A program made the translations under genes and the position numbers. DNA of 64,000 nucleotides. Origin: Myceligenerans pegani. GTDB lineage: Bacteria > Actinomycetota > Actinomycetes > Actinomycetales > Cellulomonadaceae. The DNA is taken from contig NZ_JADBGR010000087.1 in NCBI RefSeq assembly GCF_014892515.1, positions 1-64,000 on the forward strand, given 5' to 3'. Under the pieces are notes generated by a model, which made no database searches, was not told where the DNA came from, and saw nothing but the letters and a program-made list of their open reading frames with translations. Of the stretch, positions 1 to 8,052 are shown piece by piece (the stretch's first letter is position 1; each line of letters begins with the position of its first letter).

Positions 1-798
1 ACGATCCTGGCGGTCGTGCTGGTGGTCTCGGCGTTCCCGCTGTACTACACGCTGCTGCTGGGCTCGTCCGACCAGGTGTCGATCTCGCAGCGTGCGCTGC
101 CGCAGCTGTGGCCGGACGCGAGCATCTTCGCGGGGTTCGCGAACGTGATGTCCTCCAGCCAGATCAACTTCTGGCTGGCGCTGACCAACTCGGTGATCAT
201 CTCCGTGGTCGTGTCGGTGGCGACCGTGCTGACCTCGACCCTGGCGGGGTTCTCGTTCGCGAAGCTGCGCTACCCGGGCCGTAACGCGCTGCTGGTGTTC
301 GTCATCGCGACCATGGCCGTGCCCACCCAGCTCGGGGTCATCCCGATGTACATCCTCATGTCCGAGCTCGACTGGATCGGCAAGATCCAGGCGGTGATCG
401 TGCCGGCCCTGGTGTCCGCGTTCGGCGTGTTCTGGATGACGCAGTACCTTGACTCGGCGCTGCCGTACGAGCTGATCGAGGCGGCCCGGGTGGACGGCGC
501 GTCCATGATCCGCACCTTCTGGAGCATCGCCATGCCCGCCGCACTACCGGCGGCCTCCATGCTGGGCCTGTTCATCTTCGTGATGCAGTGGACCATGTTC
601 TTCTGGCCCTCGATCGTCCTGGGTTCCCAGAATCCCACGCTACCGGTCGCGGTGCAGAACCTCACCGCCGGCTACCACGACGACTACTCGCTGATCATGG
701 CCGGTGTCTTCCTGGTCACGCTGCCGCTGCTGATCGTCTTCGCGTTCGTCGGCCGCCAGCTCGTGGCGGGCATCATGCAAGGCGCCGTCAAGGGATAA
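1..798 (+). CDS. Sugar ABC transporter permease, MalG-like (5' truncated by window edge)
   Basis: Inner-membrane permease of a CUT1-type carbohydrate importer. The frame is open from base 1, so the true start lies outside the window. At least five hydrophobic segments are visible. The cytoplasmic EAA loop that contacts the ATPase is intact (EAARVDGASMIRTFWSIAMP), and the C-terminal AGIMQGAVKG is the usual MalG-type ending. It is presumably the last gene of an upstream operon with a binding protein and a MalF-like partner, because two strong hairpins follow directly. The substrate cannot be read from the permease; the neighbouring GH9 suggests an oligosaccharide. Family assignment is certain, substrate unknown. 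Confidence 0.93.
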   Translation, partial: TILAVVLVVSAFPLYYTLLLGSSDQVSISQRALPQLWPDASIFAGFANVMSSSQINFWLALTNSVIISVVVSVATVLTSTLAGFSFAKLRYPGRNALLVFVIATMAVPTQLGVIPMYILMSELDWIGKIQAVIVPALVSAFGVFWMTQYLDSALPYELIEAARVDGASMIRTFWSIAMPAALPAASMLGLFIFVMQWTMFFWPSIVLGSQNPTLPVAVQNLTAGYHDDYSLIMAGVFLVTLPLLIVFAFVGRQLVAGIMQGAVKG

Positions 799-824
799 CT
801 TCCGACAGGAGAGACCGAACAAAC

Positions 825-860
825 GCGACCGGTGTCGGCAAGTTCGCCGACACCGGTCGC
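825..860. terminator. Strong hairpin after permease operon
   Basis: A perfect 15-bp stem (GCGACCGGTGTCGGC with its complement) closes a 6-nt loop, 27 bases after the permease stop. There is no T-tract, as is common in actinobacteria. It lies between convergent genes, so it probably terminates the permease operon. Confidence 0.75.
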
Positions 861-905
861 GGCGTCGACGGGTCTCCTTGCACGAGCGGCACGACCCCAA
901 CTCTG

Positions 906-932
906 GGGCCCGCGGCTTGCCGCCGCGGGCCC
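906..932. terminator. Second hairpin between convergent genes
   Basis: A perfect 11-bp G/C stem (GGGCCCGCGGC and complement) closes a 5-nt loop. It lies between the permease end and the stop of the GH9 gene on the other strand, so it can serve either direction. Confidence 0.65.
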
Positions 933-1014
933 AGGAGCGGCGATGACAACGCCCCGTCACTCAGGGTGCTGCGCCGTGGTGCTCATCGCTTCATCGTTCA
1001 GTTTGCCGACTGTC

Positions 1015-3306
1015 TCAGCAGTGCTCCGCGAGGGCACGCCGTGCGGACACGTCCGCGACGAAGGACGCGACCCACGCCAGGGCCGAGTTCCAGTTGATGG
1101 TGATCTCGTTGACGGCCCACGCGCGGATGTCGTCGACGTAGCACCACTGCGGCAGACAGCCCTCGAGCCATGCGCTGGAGATCGGGTCCTGGATGCTCGA
1201 GTTCGGCCCGCCGGACACGGATCCCCGGGGCGGGTTCGGCAGCGAGGGATCGAGACTGCGGGCGTACCACCGGCTGTGCTGGTTCCGTGCGTCGTCGGTG
1301 CCGTACCCGGTGACATAGGACTTGCCCAGCACGTTTCGGCCCAGGAGATAGTCGAAACCCTCGAGGACCGATCTCGCGTACGCCGGGTTCCCCGTCAGGT
1401 CGAACGCGGTGGCGATCACGACCTGATTGTTGAGCATCGAGCTGTTGGATCCCCACGGGTACCGGCCGTCGGCCGGCGTATAGGTCTGGCCGAAAGCCTC
1501 GTCGGCCTGGAGAGCGACGAGGTGGTCGGCTCCCTCGATGACGGAGCGCCGGACGCGGTGGCGGTCGGACAAGCGGGACGGCACGGTGGCCAGGTCCATG
1601 CGGCCGAGTGCCGCGACGGAGCCCCAGTAGAAGCCTTCCGAGAACACGTCGGACTTGTGCAGGGGATTCGCCGTCAGGTCGCGTTCGTAGCGAGCCTCGC
1701 CGGTCGTGAGGAAGAGCTCCGCCGCGGCCCAGTAGAACTCGTCCTGCACCTCGTCGTCGGCGTAGGCGCCGCCCCCATCCTGACCGTCCGCGCGTGGGGC
1801 GAACAGATCGGGGTGCTCGTGTGCCGCGGCGTACGCCGTGCGGGACGCGTGAAGCAGATCGCCCGCGAACTCCGGGTCGATCTCTTCCCACAGACGGGCC
1901 CCCGTCGCGGCGACGGCGGAGAGGTTGAGCGTCGCTGCTGTGGACGGCCGGTGGAGGGCGCGGGGTTTCGGATCTTCCGACGGGAGCAGGGGCAGGCCCG
2001 TCCACTCCACGTCGTGCACCTTGTGATGCACCATGTCCGCAAGGGGTTCACCGTCCGGCACCTGCATCTTGAGCAGGAACTCCAGATTCCAGCGCGCCTC
2101 GTCGAGAATGTCCGGCACACCGTTACCACGTTCGGGTACCTGCAGCGTCGAGTCCGCGAGCGCACCTGGGTCGACGACGTCGGCGTGCAGTGTCCGCTCA
2201 TAGGTGGACAGCAGCTGGTAGGTTGCGATACCCCCGTTGACCACATATTTGCCGTGGTCACCCGCGTCGTACCACCCGCCGGTCACGTCCAGCTGGTAGT
2301 CGCAGGTCCAGCCGTCCATCCATTCCTTGGGTTCCTGACACGGGACGGCGTTGTCGCCCTGGTTGGGCAGCACCCCCACGTGGCCGGCGTCGCGTGCGTA
2401 CTCGGTCCCGGCGATCGAGCCGTCGATCGCCGTGCCGGACCGGTTCGTGTAGAAGAACCGCATCGCGTCCGTTCGCAGCTCCTGGTAGAGCTGCGCGTCG
2501 ATGTCGAACGGGTGACTCGTCTCGTCGCCCACCGTGAGGCGGACACCGTGCGCCTCTCCCGCGTAGGACGAGAAGTCGATGGTGTGGACGGCCTCCCCGG
2601 ACGAGGGGTCGACTCCCTGTGGTGCCGTGTCGCCGCCGGCGAGGACCCAGCCCGAGTCCGACACCAGGGTCCACGGCTGGGCCGTCGTCGCCTCGGTGAC
2701 CACCGTCGCGTTCTTCGGGCCGTCCGGCAGGTAGCCGAGCTGGTTCACCTTGACCGACGGTCCTGTCTCCGGCACGTGGACGTACGGCGGCCCGACGAGG
2801 CTGATGTCGTCGAAGCAGACCTCGTAGGCCCCTTCTCCACCGAGCTGGAACTGCACCTGGTTGGCGACCGGAAGCTCTTGGTCCGGGGTGACGAACGTGT
2901 AGGTGGCCGTCACCGGGTCGGTGCCGAGCTGGGCGTCGGAGGAGAGGTACGGATCGCCTGGAGCGTACTCTGCCGGCTGCACGATCGGGCGGATCGTGAC
3001 AGCACGGGCTGCCCGCGCCGTGAAGGTCAGCACGTACTCCGACCCTGGTTGCAGTGCGATGTCGTTCTGCCCGATGATCGCCCCCCAGGGGTTGGCGACG
3101 TCGGGCACGTCCACGCACAGTTCACCGGTCGCGGTGTCCGGTGTCATCCCGGCGTTCGTCCACCAGGGATCGCTCCCGGTGTCGAACGTGCCGTTGACCA
3201 GTAGTTCTTCCTGGCCGTCCGGTACTGCGCCCATGGCGGGTGCAGACCCGGCGGACAGGGCCATCACGAGGAGCGGCGCGACGATGCGCCGTCTGGTCAG
3301 GACCAC
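1015..3306 (-). CDS. Secreted glycoside hydrolase family 9 enzyme with CBM4/9-like module
   Basis: A 763-residue secreted glycanase. It begins with GTG behind GGGAGG. Residues 1-27 are a Sec signal peptide ending APAMGA. A carbohydrate-binding module of the CBM4/9 type follows at about 34-172 (LVNGTFDTG to CFDDISLVG). An Ig-like CelD N-terminal domain sits at about 183-275 (VKVNQLGYLPDG). The GH9 (alpha/alpha)6 catalytic domain takes the rest. The catalytic DAGDHGKYV motif is at 347-355, the NQHSRW block comes late, and the acid-base Glu lies in AVNEITINW near the C-terminus. GH9 are mostly endoglucanases, but some act on chitosan or glucosaminides, which would fit the amino-sugar genes downstream. 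Activity is confident, exact substrate not. Confidence 0.92.
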   Translation of the reverse strand: MVLTRRRIVAPLLVMALSAGSAPAMGAVPDGQEELLVNGTFDTGSDPWWTNAGMTPDTATGELCVDVPDVANPWGAIIGQNDIALQPGSEYVLTFTARAARAVTIRPIVQPAEYAPGDPYLSSDAQLGTDPVTATYTFVTPDQELPVANQVQFQLGGEGAYEVCFDDISLVGPPYVHVPETGPSVKVNQLGYLPDGPKNATVVTEATTAQPWTLVSDSGWVLAGGDTAPQGVDPSSGEAVHTIDFSSYAGEAHGVRLTVGDETSHPFDIDAQLYQELRTDAMRFFYTNRSGTAIDGSIAGTEYARDAGHVGVLPNQGDNAVPCQEPKEWMDGWTCDYQLDVTGGWYDAGDHGKYVVNGGIATYQLLSTYERTLHADVVDPGALADSTLQVPERGNGVPDILDEARWNLEFLLKMQVPDGEPLADMVHHKVHDVEWTGLPLLPSEDPKPRALHRPSTAATLNLSAVAATGARLWEEIDPEFAGDLLHASRTAYAAAHEHPDLFAPRADGQDGGGAYADDEVQDEFYWAAAELFLTTGEARYERDLTANPLHKSDVFSEGFYWGSVAALGRMDLATVPSRLSDRHRVRRSVIEGADHLVALQADEAFGQTYTPADGRYPWGSNSSMLNNQVVIATAFDLTGNPAYARSVLEGFDYLLGRNVLGKSYVTGYGTDDARNQHSRWYARSLDPSLPNPPRGSVSGGPNSSIQDPISSAWLEGCLPQWCYVDDIRAWAVNEITINWNSALAWVASFVADVSARRALAEHC

Positions 3307-3389
3307 GTTGTCCTCCCACTATTCGGTTTCCACCCGTTCGTCTTTGACGGGCTCGTCGTCGCCCGGCACGGGCAACGGAGGGTTGAGGC

Positions 3390-4427
3390 TCAGGCTGTGA
3401 TTGCGAGAGTCTCCGGGCGTACCGGGGTACGGAACGCCCCGGTACGAACCCAGGATTCGACCTCGCTCACCGCGGTATCACCGAGTCGGCGGAGCTCGCC
3501 CCCGACCGATCCGGCCACGTGCGGTGTGAGGACGACCCCGGGATGGTCGTACAGCGGAGAATCCACCGGGAGGATCTCCGGTTCGGTGACATCGAGAACG
3601 GCGCGGATTCTGTTGGACAGCACCGCGTCGGTGAGCGCCGTCGTGTCGACGAGACCACCTCGCGCGGTGTTCACGAGAACGGCGCCGGGGCGCATGAGGG
3701 CAAGGCGGCGCGCGTCGGCGAGGTGCCGGGTCTCCGGGAGGTCCGGGGCATGCAGTGTGACGACGTCGCTCGTGCGGAAGATCTCGTCCAGGCCGGCCTG
3801 ACGTGCTCCGAGGCGGCGGGTCGTGTCCGAGTCGACGTACGGGTCGTGGAGCAGGAGGTCCAGGTCGAAGGCAGCGAGGAACTGCAACACGCGGCGACCG
3901 ATCTTCGACGCGCCGACGACCCCCACGGTGCGCCGGTAGTTCCCCGCGTGGGGGAAGCGGGCGTTCCAGTCCGCGCCGGCACGCTCACTCCGGTAGGCAC
4001 TCCGTATGGCGCCGATCTCCTTGTTCGCCAGCAGGACCTGGGCGATCGTGTACTCGGCGACCGGGATGGCGTTGGCATCGGCGGCTGAGCTGACCGCGAT
4101 GCCCAAGCTCCAGAAGGCGTCGGGCACATGGTTCTTCACCGTCCCGGCGGCATGCACGACCGCCTGGAGCCGGCTCCCCGCCACGACGTCCGGTTCGAGC
4201 GCCGGGCAGCCCCATCCCGTTACCAGAACGTCGCTCGTGCGCAACGCCTCGCGTGCCGTCGGGGAGGTGAAGTCGTCGATGGCTTCCGCGCGTACGCTGC
4301 CCAGCGCGGCGAGCCGGTGCATGGCGGCCTCGTCGAACAGGCGTGACCTGAGATCTGGGCGCATGGCGAAGGAGATCGTCCACGGAACGGACCGTGAGTT
4401 CGGCAGCACCTGGTCGTCGACGTTCAT
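3390..4427 (-). CDS. D-2-hydroxyacid dehydrogenase family protein
   Basis: NAD(P)-dependent 2-hydroxyacid dehydrogenase fold, 345 residues from the chosen ATG. The nucleotide-binding motif reads VGVVGASKIGRRV. The catalytic Arg/Glu/His elements are in VNTARGGLVDT, the ILPVDSPLYDHPGVVLTPHVAGS block and its His. The frame also opens at 4496, where ATG overlaps the stop of the upstream regulator gene (ATGA), so the two are co-transcribed and possibly coupled. The extra 23 residues are poorly conserved in character and neither start has a clear ribosome site. Subfamily members often act on sugar acids or other hydroxy acids in glycan catabolism; the real substrate is not evident. Confidence 0.88.
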   Translation of the reverse strand: MNVDDQVLPNSRSVPWTISFAMRPDLRSRLFDEAAMHRLAALGSVRAEAIDDFTSPTAREALRTSDVLVTGWGCPALEPDVVAGSRLQAVVHAAGTVKNHVPDAFWSLGIAVSSAADANAIPVAEYTIAQVLLANKEIGAIRSAYRSERAGADWNARFPHAGNYRRTVGVVGASKIGRRVLQFLAAFDLDLLLHDPYVDSDTTRRLGARQAGLDEIFRTSDVVTLHAPDLPETRHLADARRLALMRPGAVLVNTARGGLVDTTALTDAVLSNRIRAVLDVTEPEILPVDSPLYDHPGVVLTPHVAGSVGGELRRLGDTAVSEVESWVRTGAFRTPVRPETLAITA

Positions 4428-4492
4428 CCGGTCATGATGTCGTCGCGACGCCGGGCGGAGCATGATCGCTTCCGGAAGGCGATCAAAACCGA

Positions 4493-5584
4493 TCATGCCG
4501 ATGAAGACCGGGAGGCACGCACGGCCGGAGGCGGCCCGGTCGAGCGCCTCCGGACGAGCCGCGGCACGAGCCGGATGCGCTGTGTCGCGTCACGTTTGCC
4601 GCTACCGGCTCGACGGGCGGCGATCGATACCGCCAGGCGACCTACGTCGAACTTGGGCGGTGCGACGGCGGTCAGTGCCACGGACCCGAGTGAGGCGATG
4701 GCGTCGTCGTAGGCGACGATCGACAGATCGTCGGGTACCCGGAGCCCTCGGTCCAGGGCCAGCTCGAGGAATGCGACGGCGTCATGGTCCGCGTGGACGA
4801 TGACGGCGGTCGTGCCCGTGGACTCGCACTCGTCCAGAACCGACTCCAGGTCCGAGTTCCGTTGTGCCGGCGCGTCGTCGGCGGAGGCGAAGCGGAAGGG
4901 CGGGAACGGGATGTCAATCCCTTTCCGACGGCTGACCACGGTTTCGAACCCCTCGACGAGGCGGACCGATGTGGGCGTCGTCTCCCGCACCGCAAGGCCG
5001 ATACGCGTATGCCCCTGCCGGACCAGGTGATCCAGCGCCACCTCCACACCGACTTCGTGCTCGGACCGCACGTAGTCGATCGATCGGGCGCCGCACTGAC
5101 GCTCCACGAGAACGACCGGCTTGTCCATGGCATCCATCCAGGTCGGTAGTCGCTCGTCGGTGGGGTTGGCCGTGGCGATCACCAGAGCGTCCACCCGCGC
5201 GCGCCGCAGCCGCTCGACGATCCGGAGTTCCTCGGCCTCGTCGTAGTAGGACGTGGCGAGCACCAGCCGGACACCCGACTCGCGGGCGCCATGACGTGCG
5301 CCGGCGAGGATCTCCTGGAAGTACCCGTGCCCTGATGGGATGACCATGCCGATGACTCCATGGCGTGTCCCGTCGTCCCCTTCGTGGGGGATCAGGACTC
5401 CGCCACCGTGAACACGCTGGAGCTTGCCCTGTTTCGCGAGAGCCGCGACATCGCGACGGGCGGTGACCAGCGAGACACCGAACCGGGCAGCGATCTCCGG
5501 TACCCGTACGGAGCCGTGCAGCCCGAGTTCCGTCAGGATGGCCGCGCGTCGGCGGGCGGCGAGATCCCGTTCAGAGGCATTCAT
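4493..5584 (-). CDS. DeoR-type HTH / LacI-type sensor hybrid repressor
   Basis: A 363-residue transcription regulator that joins a DeoR-like winged helix (residues about 8-60, VRVPEIAARFGVSLVTARRD then LQRVHGGG) to a periplasmic-binding-protein-like sensor domain as in LacI proteins (GVIGMVIPSGHGYFQEIL through SIVAYDDAIASLGSVALT). The start is the ATG after AAAGGA, not the longer upstream frame, since the HTH begins ten residues in. It is transcribed with the dehydrogenase (ATGA overlap) and diverges from the DUF2264 gene. Two related palindromes in the shared promoter region are its likely operators. The ligand is probably a sugar; which one is unknown. Confidence 0.9.
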   Translation of the reverse strand: MNASERDLAARRRAAILTELGLHGSVRVPEIAARFGVSLVTARRDVAALAKQGKLQRVHGGGVLIPHEGDDGTRHGVIGMVIPSGHGYFQEILAGARHGARESGVRLVLATSYYDEAEELRIVERLRRARVDALVIATANPTDERLPTWMDAMDKPVVLVERQCGARSIDYVRSEHEVGVEVALDHLVRQGHTRIGLAVRETTPTSVRLVEGFETVVSRRKGIDIPFPPFRFASADDAPAQRNSDLESVLDECESTGTTAVIVHADHDAVAFLELALDRGLRVPDDLSIVAYDDAIASLGSVALTAVAPPKFDVGRLAVSIAARRAGSGKRDATQRIRLVPRLVRRRSTGPPPAVRASRSSSA

Positions 5585-5651
5585 GAGGGTCCTTTGCTCG
5601 GCAGCCGCCCGGCGGAACAAGCGCCTGAAGGCGTCGACCGTGTTGCGGTAC

Positions 5652-5667
5652 CGATCGTAATCGATCA
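5652..5667. promoter_or_regulatory. Putative operator 1 of the DeoR/LacI-hybrid regulator
   Basis: CGATCGTAATCGATCA, an imperfect palindrome 68 bases upstream of the regulator start. It matches a second site 86 bases away (consensus yGATCGyAAkyGATCA). Autoregulation plus control of the divergent gene is inferred. Confidence 0.5.
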
Positions 5668-5737
5668 CTCTCCAGTGGTCGTTCGCGCGATGGACGCCGG
5701 GCTCGAGGATGTCTCGCCTGCCGTACCCACCGAGAAC

Positions 5738-5753
5738 TGATCGCAAGTGATCA
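5738..5753. promoter_or_regulatory. Putative operator 2 of the DeoR/LacI-hybrid regulator
   Basis: TGATCGCAAGTGATCA, close to the start of the divergent DUF2264 gene. The centres of the two sites are 86 bases apart, about eight helical turns, compatible with looping. Confidence 0.5.
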
Positions 5754-5794
5754 CCATGCTGGACTCCTCTGAGCGACGACGGCACGATCGCCTC

Positions 5795-7813
5795 ATGACC
5801 GAGTCCAGCCGGCCTTCAGCCGAAACACTCCCAACCGAACGCGGGATCTGGCCGAGGAACTGGGGATCCGCACCCTCGGAGGACTTCGGCACGAGCCCGC
5901 TGACGGGGTTCACCCGAGAGCACTGGATCGCGGCGGCCGACGGTCTGCTCCGGTCGGCATCACGCCATGCCACGGAGAGCAGTGCCGGGATCGTGCTGGA
6001 CGGCCGGCCCTCATGGAACGGAGCGGCCTCCGACGCCCTGGAGGGATTCGCGCGCACATTCCTCCTCCTCGGCTGGCGGTTGTCGGGTACGGGCGTAGCC
6101 CCTCCCGGACTCCTCGACACGTACACCCGCGGACTCGTCGCCGGTACCGACGCCCGGCATCCAGAGGCGTGGCCGAGGATCTCGCCGGACTGCAAGCAGG
6201 CGCTTGTCGAGTCCGCGTCCGTGGCACTCGCTCTGCACGAGACCCGGCCGTGGATCTGGAACCGTCTCGCGCCCGGGCACCGACACGCTGTCATCGACTG
6301 GCTGCTCGGTGCCTTCACCCTGGAGGTACCCGACAACAACTGGCACTGGTTCCGGGTCGTCGTCGCGACGTTCGTCGAGACGACGGGACATCGACTCAGC
6401 GACGACCAGTACGACGTCGTCGCCGCGGACCTCGCGCGGATCGAGGGCTTCTACGTCGGCAACGGGTGGTATCGCGACGGGGCGGGCGAGGGCGACCGAT
6501 TCGATCACTACGCCGGCTGGGCGATGCACTTCTACCCCGTCCTGTGGCACCGTATGTGCGCGGATCTCGACGCGACATCACCGACCAGCAGGGCGTCGGC
6601 GGGGCTGAGGGCAGTTCACCGGGCACGGCTGATCGAATTTCTTGAGGACTACGAGCACCTTGTCGGGGGGAACGGCGCCCCGCTGTTCCTGGGGCGGTCG
6701 CTCATCTATCGCTGGGCCGCCGCCGCGGCCCCACTCGTGGGCGCGCTCGACGGCGCTCCACGTCCAGCGCCCGGAGTCGCCAGACACCTTGCGAGCGCGA
6801 TGCTCCGGTACTTCCTGCAAGGAGGCGCGATCGACGCCGACGGAATGCCGAACCTGGGCTGGTTCGGGCCGTATCTGCCCATGGTGCAGGGGTACTCGGC
6901 CCCCGGGTCGCCGTTCTGGCTCTCCAAGGCGTTCGTCTGCCTTCTGATCGACGCGGGCGACCCCTTCTGGACGGCCACGGAGGAGCCGTTGCCCGCGGCC
7001 AGGGAGGGGCGCACCTCGACACTGCCCGCACCGGGGCTCGTGGTGTCGTCCACGGCAGAGGACGGCATCGTGCGTGTGGCGAACCACGGTACGGACAACC
7101 ACCGCGCCGGGCTCCCGGACGACGCGCTCTACTCACGGTTCGCGTACTCCACCGCGACGGCACCCGTCCTCGGCGAGATGGCGGCCGTAGTGCCGGACAA
7201 TCATGTCGGCCTGGTCTCTGCTGGGCGGATATCACGGCGCGGACGTATCCACCGCACGGTGATCGGTGACGATCTCGCCGGTTCCTGGCATGTCCCGACC
7301 TGGGTCGACGACGACGTCGTGGTCGACGTCACCGGTGCGCGTATCGAGACGGTCAGCATCCTGGAGGGCCCCTGGGAACTCCGTGTCCACCGAGTCGAGG
7401 ACGGCGAGGGCCTGCCGGTCCTCGACTCGGGTTGGGCCGTTGCGGACGACGTTCCGCCCCGTGTCGAGCGGGAGGGACGCCGGCTGCGGGTAGTTGGCCG
7501 AGACGGTGTGGTCAGCATGCTGGTACCCGTCCGGGGGCAGCCGGGCGAACCCTCTGCCGAACACGTGGCCGGCGGTAACGCGCTGGGACCGTTCGCGTGC
7601 GTTCCCACCGTGATCGCCCCGCGCCGGGCGGAGCCGAGCGTCATCGCGGTACTCGTCGGCCTCTCCGGGGCGGCGAAGAGCCTGGCCCTCGATCGTGACC
7701 CGCACGTGGTGGCGGAGCCGGTGACCGGTTCCTCGCATCTCGTGCATGTCACGATGCCGTCCGGAGCGAGGCGAAAGCTCCTGCTCGGCGCACCTCCGAT
7801 CGCGCCGAGCTGA
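5795..7813 (+). CDS. DUF2264 domain protein
   Basis: A 672-residue cytoplasmic protein; no signal peptide. The N-terminal part has the DUF2264 hallmarks: LTGFTREHWIAAADGLL, PDNNWHWFRV, a GFYVGNGWYRDG segment, FDHYAGWAMHFYPVLW and FLGRSLIYRWAAAAAP. This family has an alpha-toroid fold like that of several glycan-active enzymes, and its members are often found in polysaccharide loci. The reaction is not established. The C-terminal third is beta-rich. Starts at 5747 and 5756 are also possible but would place coding sequence over the operator. It diverges from the DeoR/LacI-hybrid gene and probably belongs to its regulon. Confidence 0.85.
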   Translation: MTESSRPSAETLPTERGIWPRNWGSAPSEDFGTSPLTGFTREHWIAAADGLLRSASRHATESSAGIVLDGRPSWNGAASDALEGFARTFLLLGWRLSGTGVAPPGLLDTYTRGLVAGTDARHPEAWPRISPDCKQALVESASVALALHETRPWIWNRLAPGHRHAVIDWLLGAFTLEVPDNNWHWFRVVVATFVETTGHRLSDDQYDVVAADLARIEGFYVGNGWYRDGAGEGDRFDHYAGWAMHFYPVLWHRMCADLDATSPTSRASAGLRAVHRARLIEFLEDYEHLVGGNGAPLFLGRSLIYRWAAAAAPLVGALDGAPRPAPGVARHLASAMLRYFLQGGAIDADGMPNLGWFGPYLPMVQGYSAPGSPFWLSKAFVCLLIDAGDPFWTATEEPLPAAREGRTSTLPAPGLVVSSTAEDGIVRVANHGTDNHRAGLPDDALYSRFAYSTATAPVLGEMAAVVPDNHVGLVSAGRISRRGRIHRTVIGDDLAGSWHVPTWVDDDVVVDVTGARIETVSILEGPWELRVHRVEDGEGLPVLDSGWAVADDVPPRVEREGRRLRVVGRDGVVSMLVPVRGQPGEPSAEHVAGGNALGPFACVPTVIAPRRAEPSVIAVLVGLSGAAKSLALDRDPHVVAEPVTGSSHLVHVTMPSGARRKLLLGAPPIAPS

Positions 7814-7868
7814 TCGACGAGCCCCCGTGATGCCGCAACTTCTCCGTGGGACGGCAGGGGCACCGGTG

Positions 7869-8044
7869 ATGGTCGCGCTGGGCATCGACGGCACGATCCT
7901 CCGGACCGGGCAGCCGCTCCCGTGCGCGACCGTCCACGCCGTACGCGGCCTCGTCCCCGCGGGCCACCACGTGATTCCCGCGCCGGCCGATCCGTCGCGC
8001 GGGCGCTGGGCGTGGTGCGTCAGCTCGGGCTGCGCCACGGCAGG
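7869..8044 (+). pseudogene. Remnant of a HAD-family hydrolase gene
   Basis: About 58 codons resemble the start of the intact HAD gene at 58.7 kb: VALGIDGTILRTGQPLP here against LALDVDGTLLVTGQKIP there, followed by TVHAVRG / TVRAVRA and a shared VVRQLGLR. The first catalytic Asp of DxDGT has become Gly. The reading frame shifts around base 7998, so the VVRQLGLR part is in another frame. No later HAD motif follows. It is a decayed fragment wedged between DUF2264 and nagA. Confidence 0.6.
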
Positions 8045-8052
8045 CACTCGGC

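Noticed and set aside
832-3204. Long plus-strand open frame of 790 codons
   Set aside because: It is antisense to the GH9 gene, which has signal peptide, domains and ribosome site; the plus-strand product is Arg/Gly/Val-rich with no domain.
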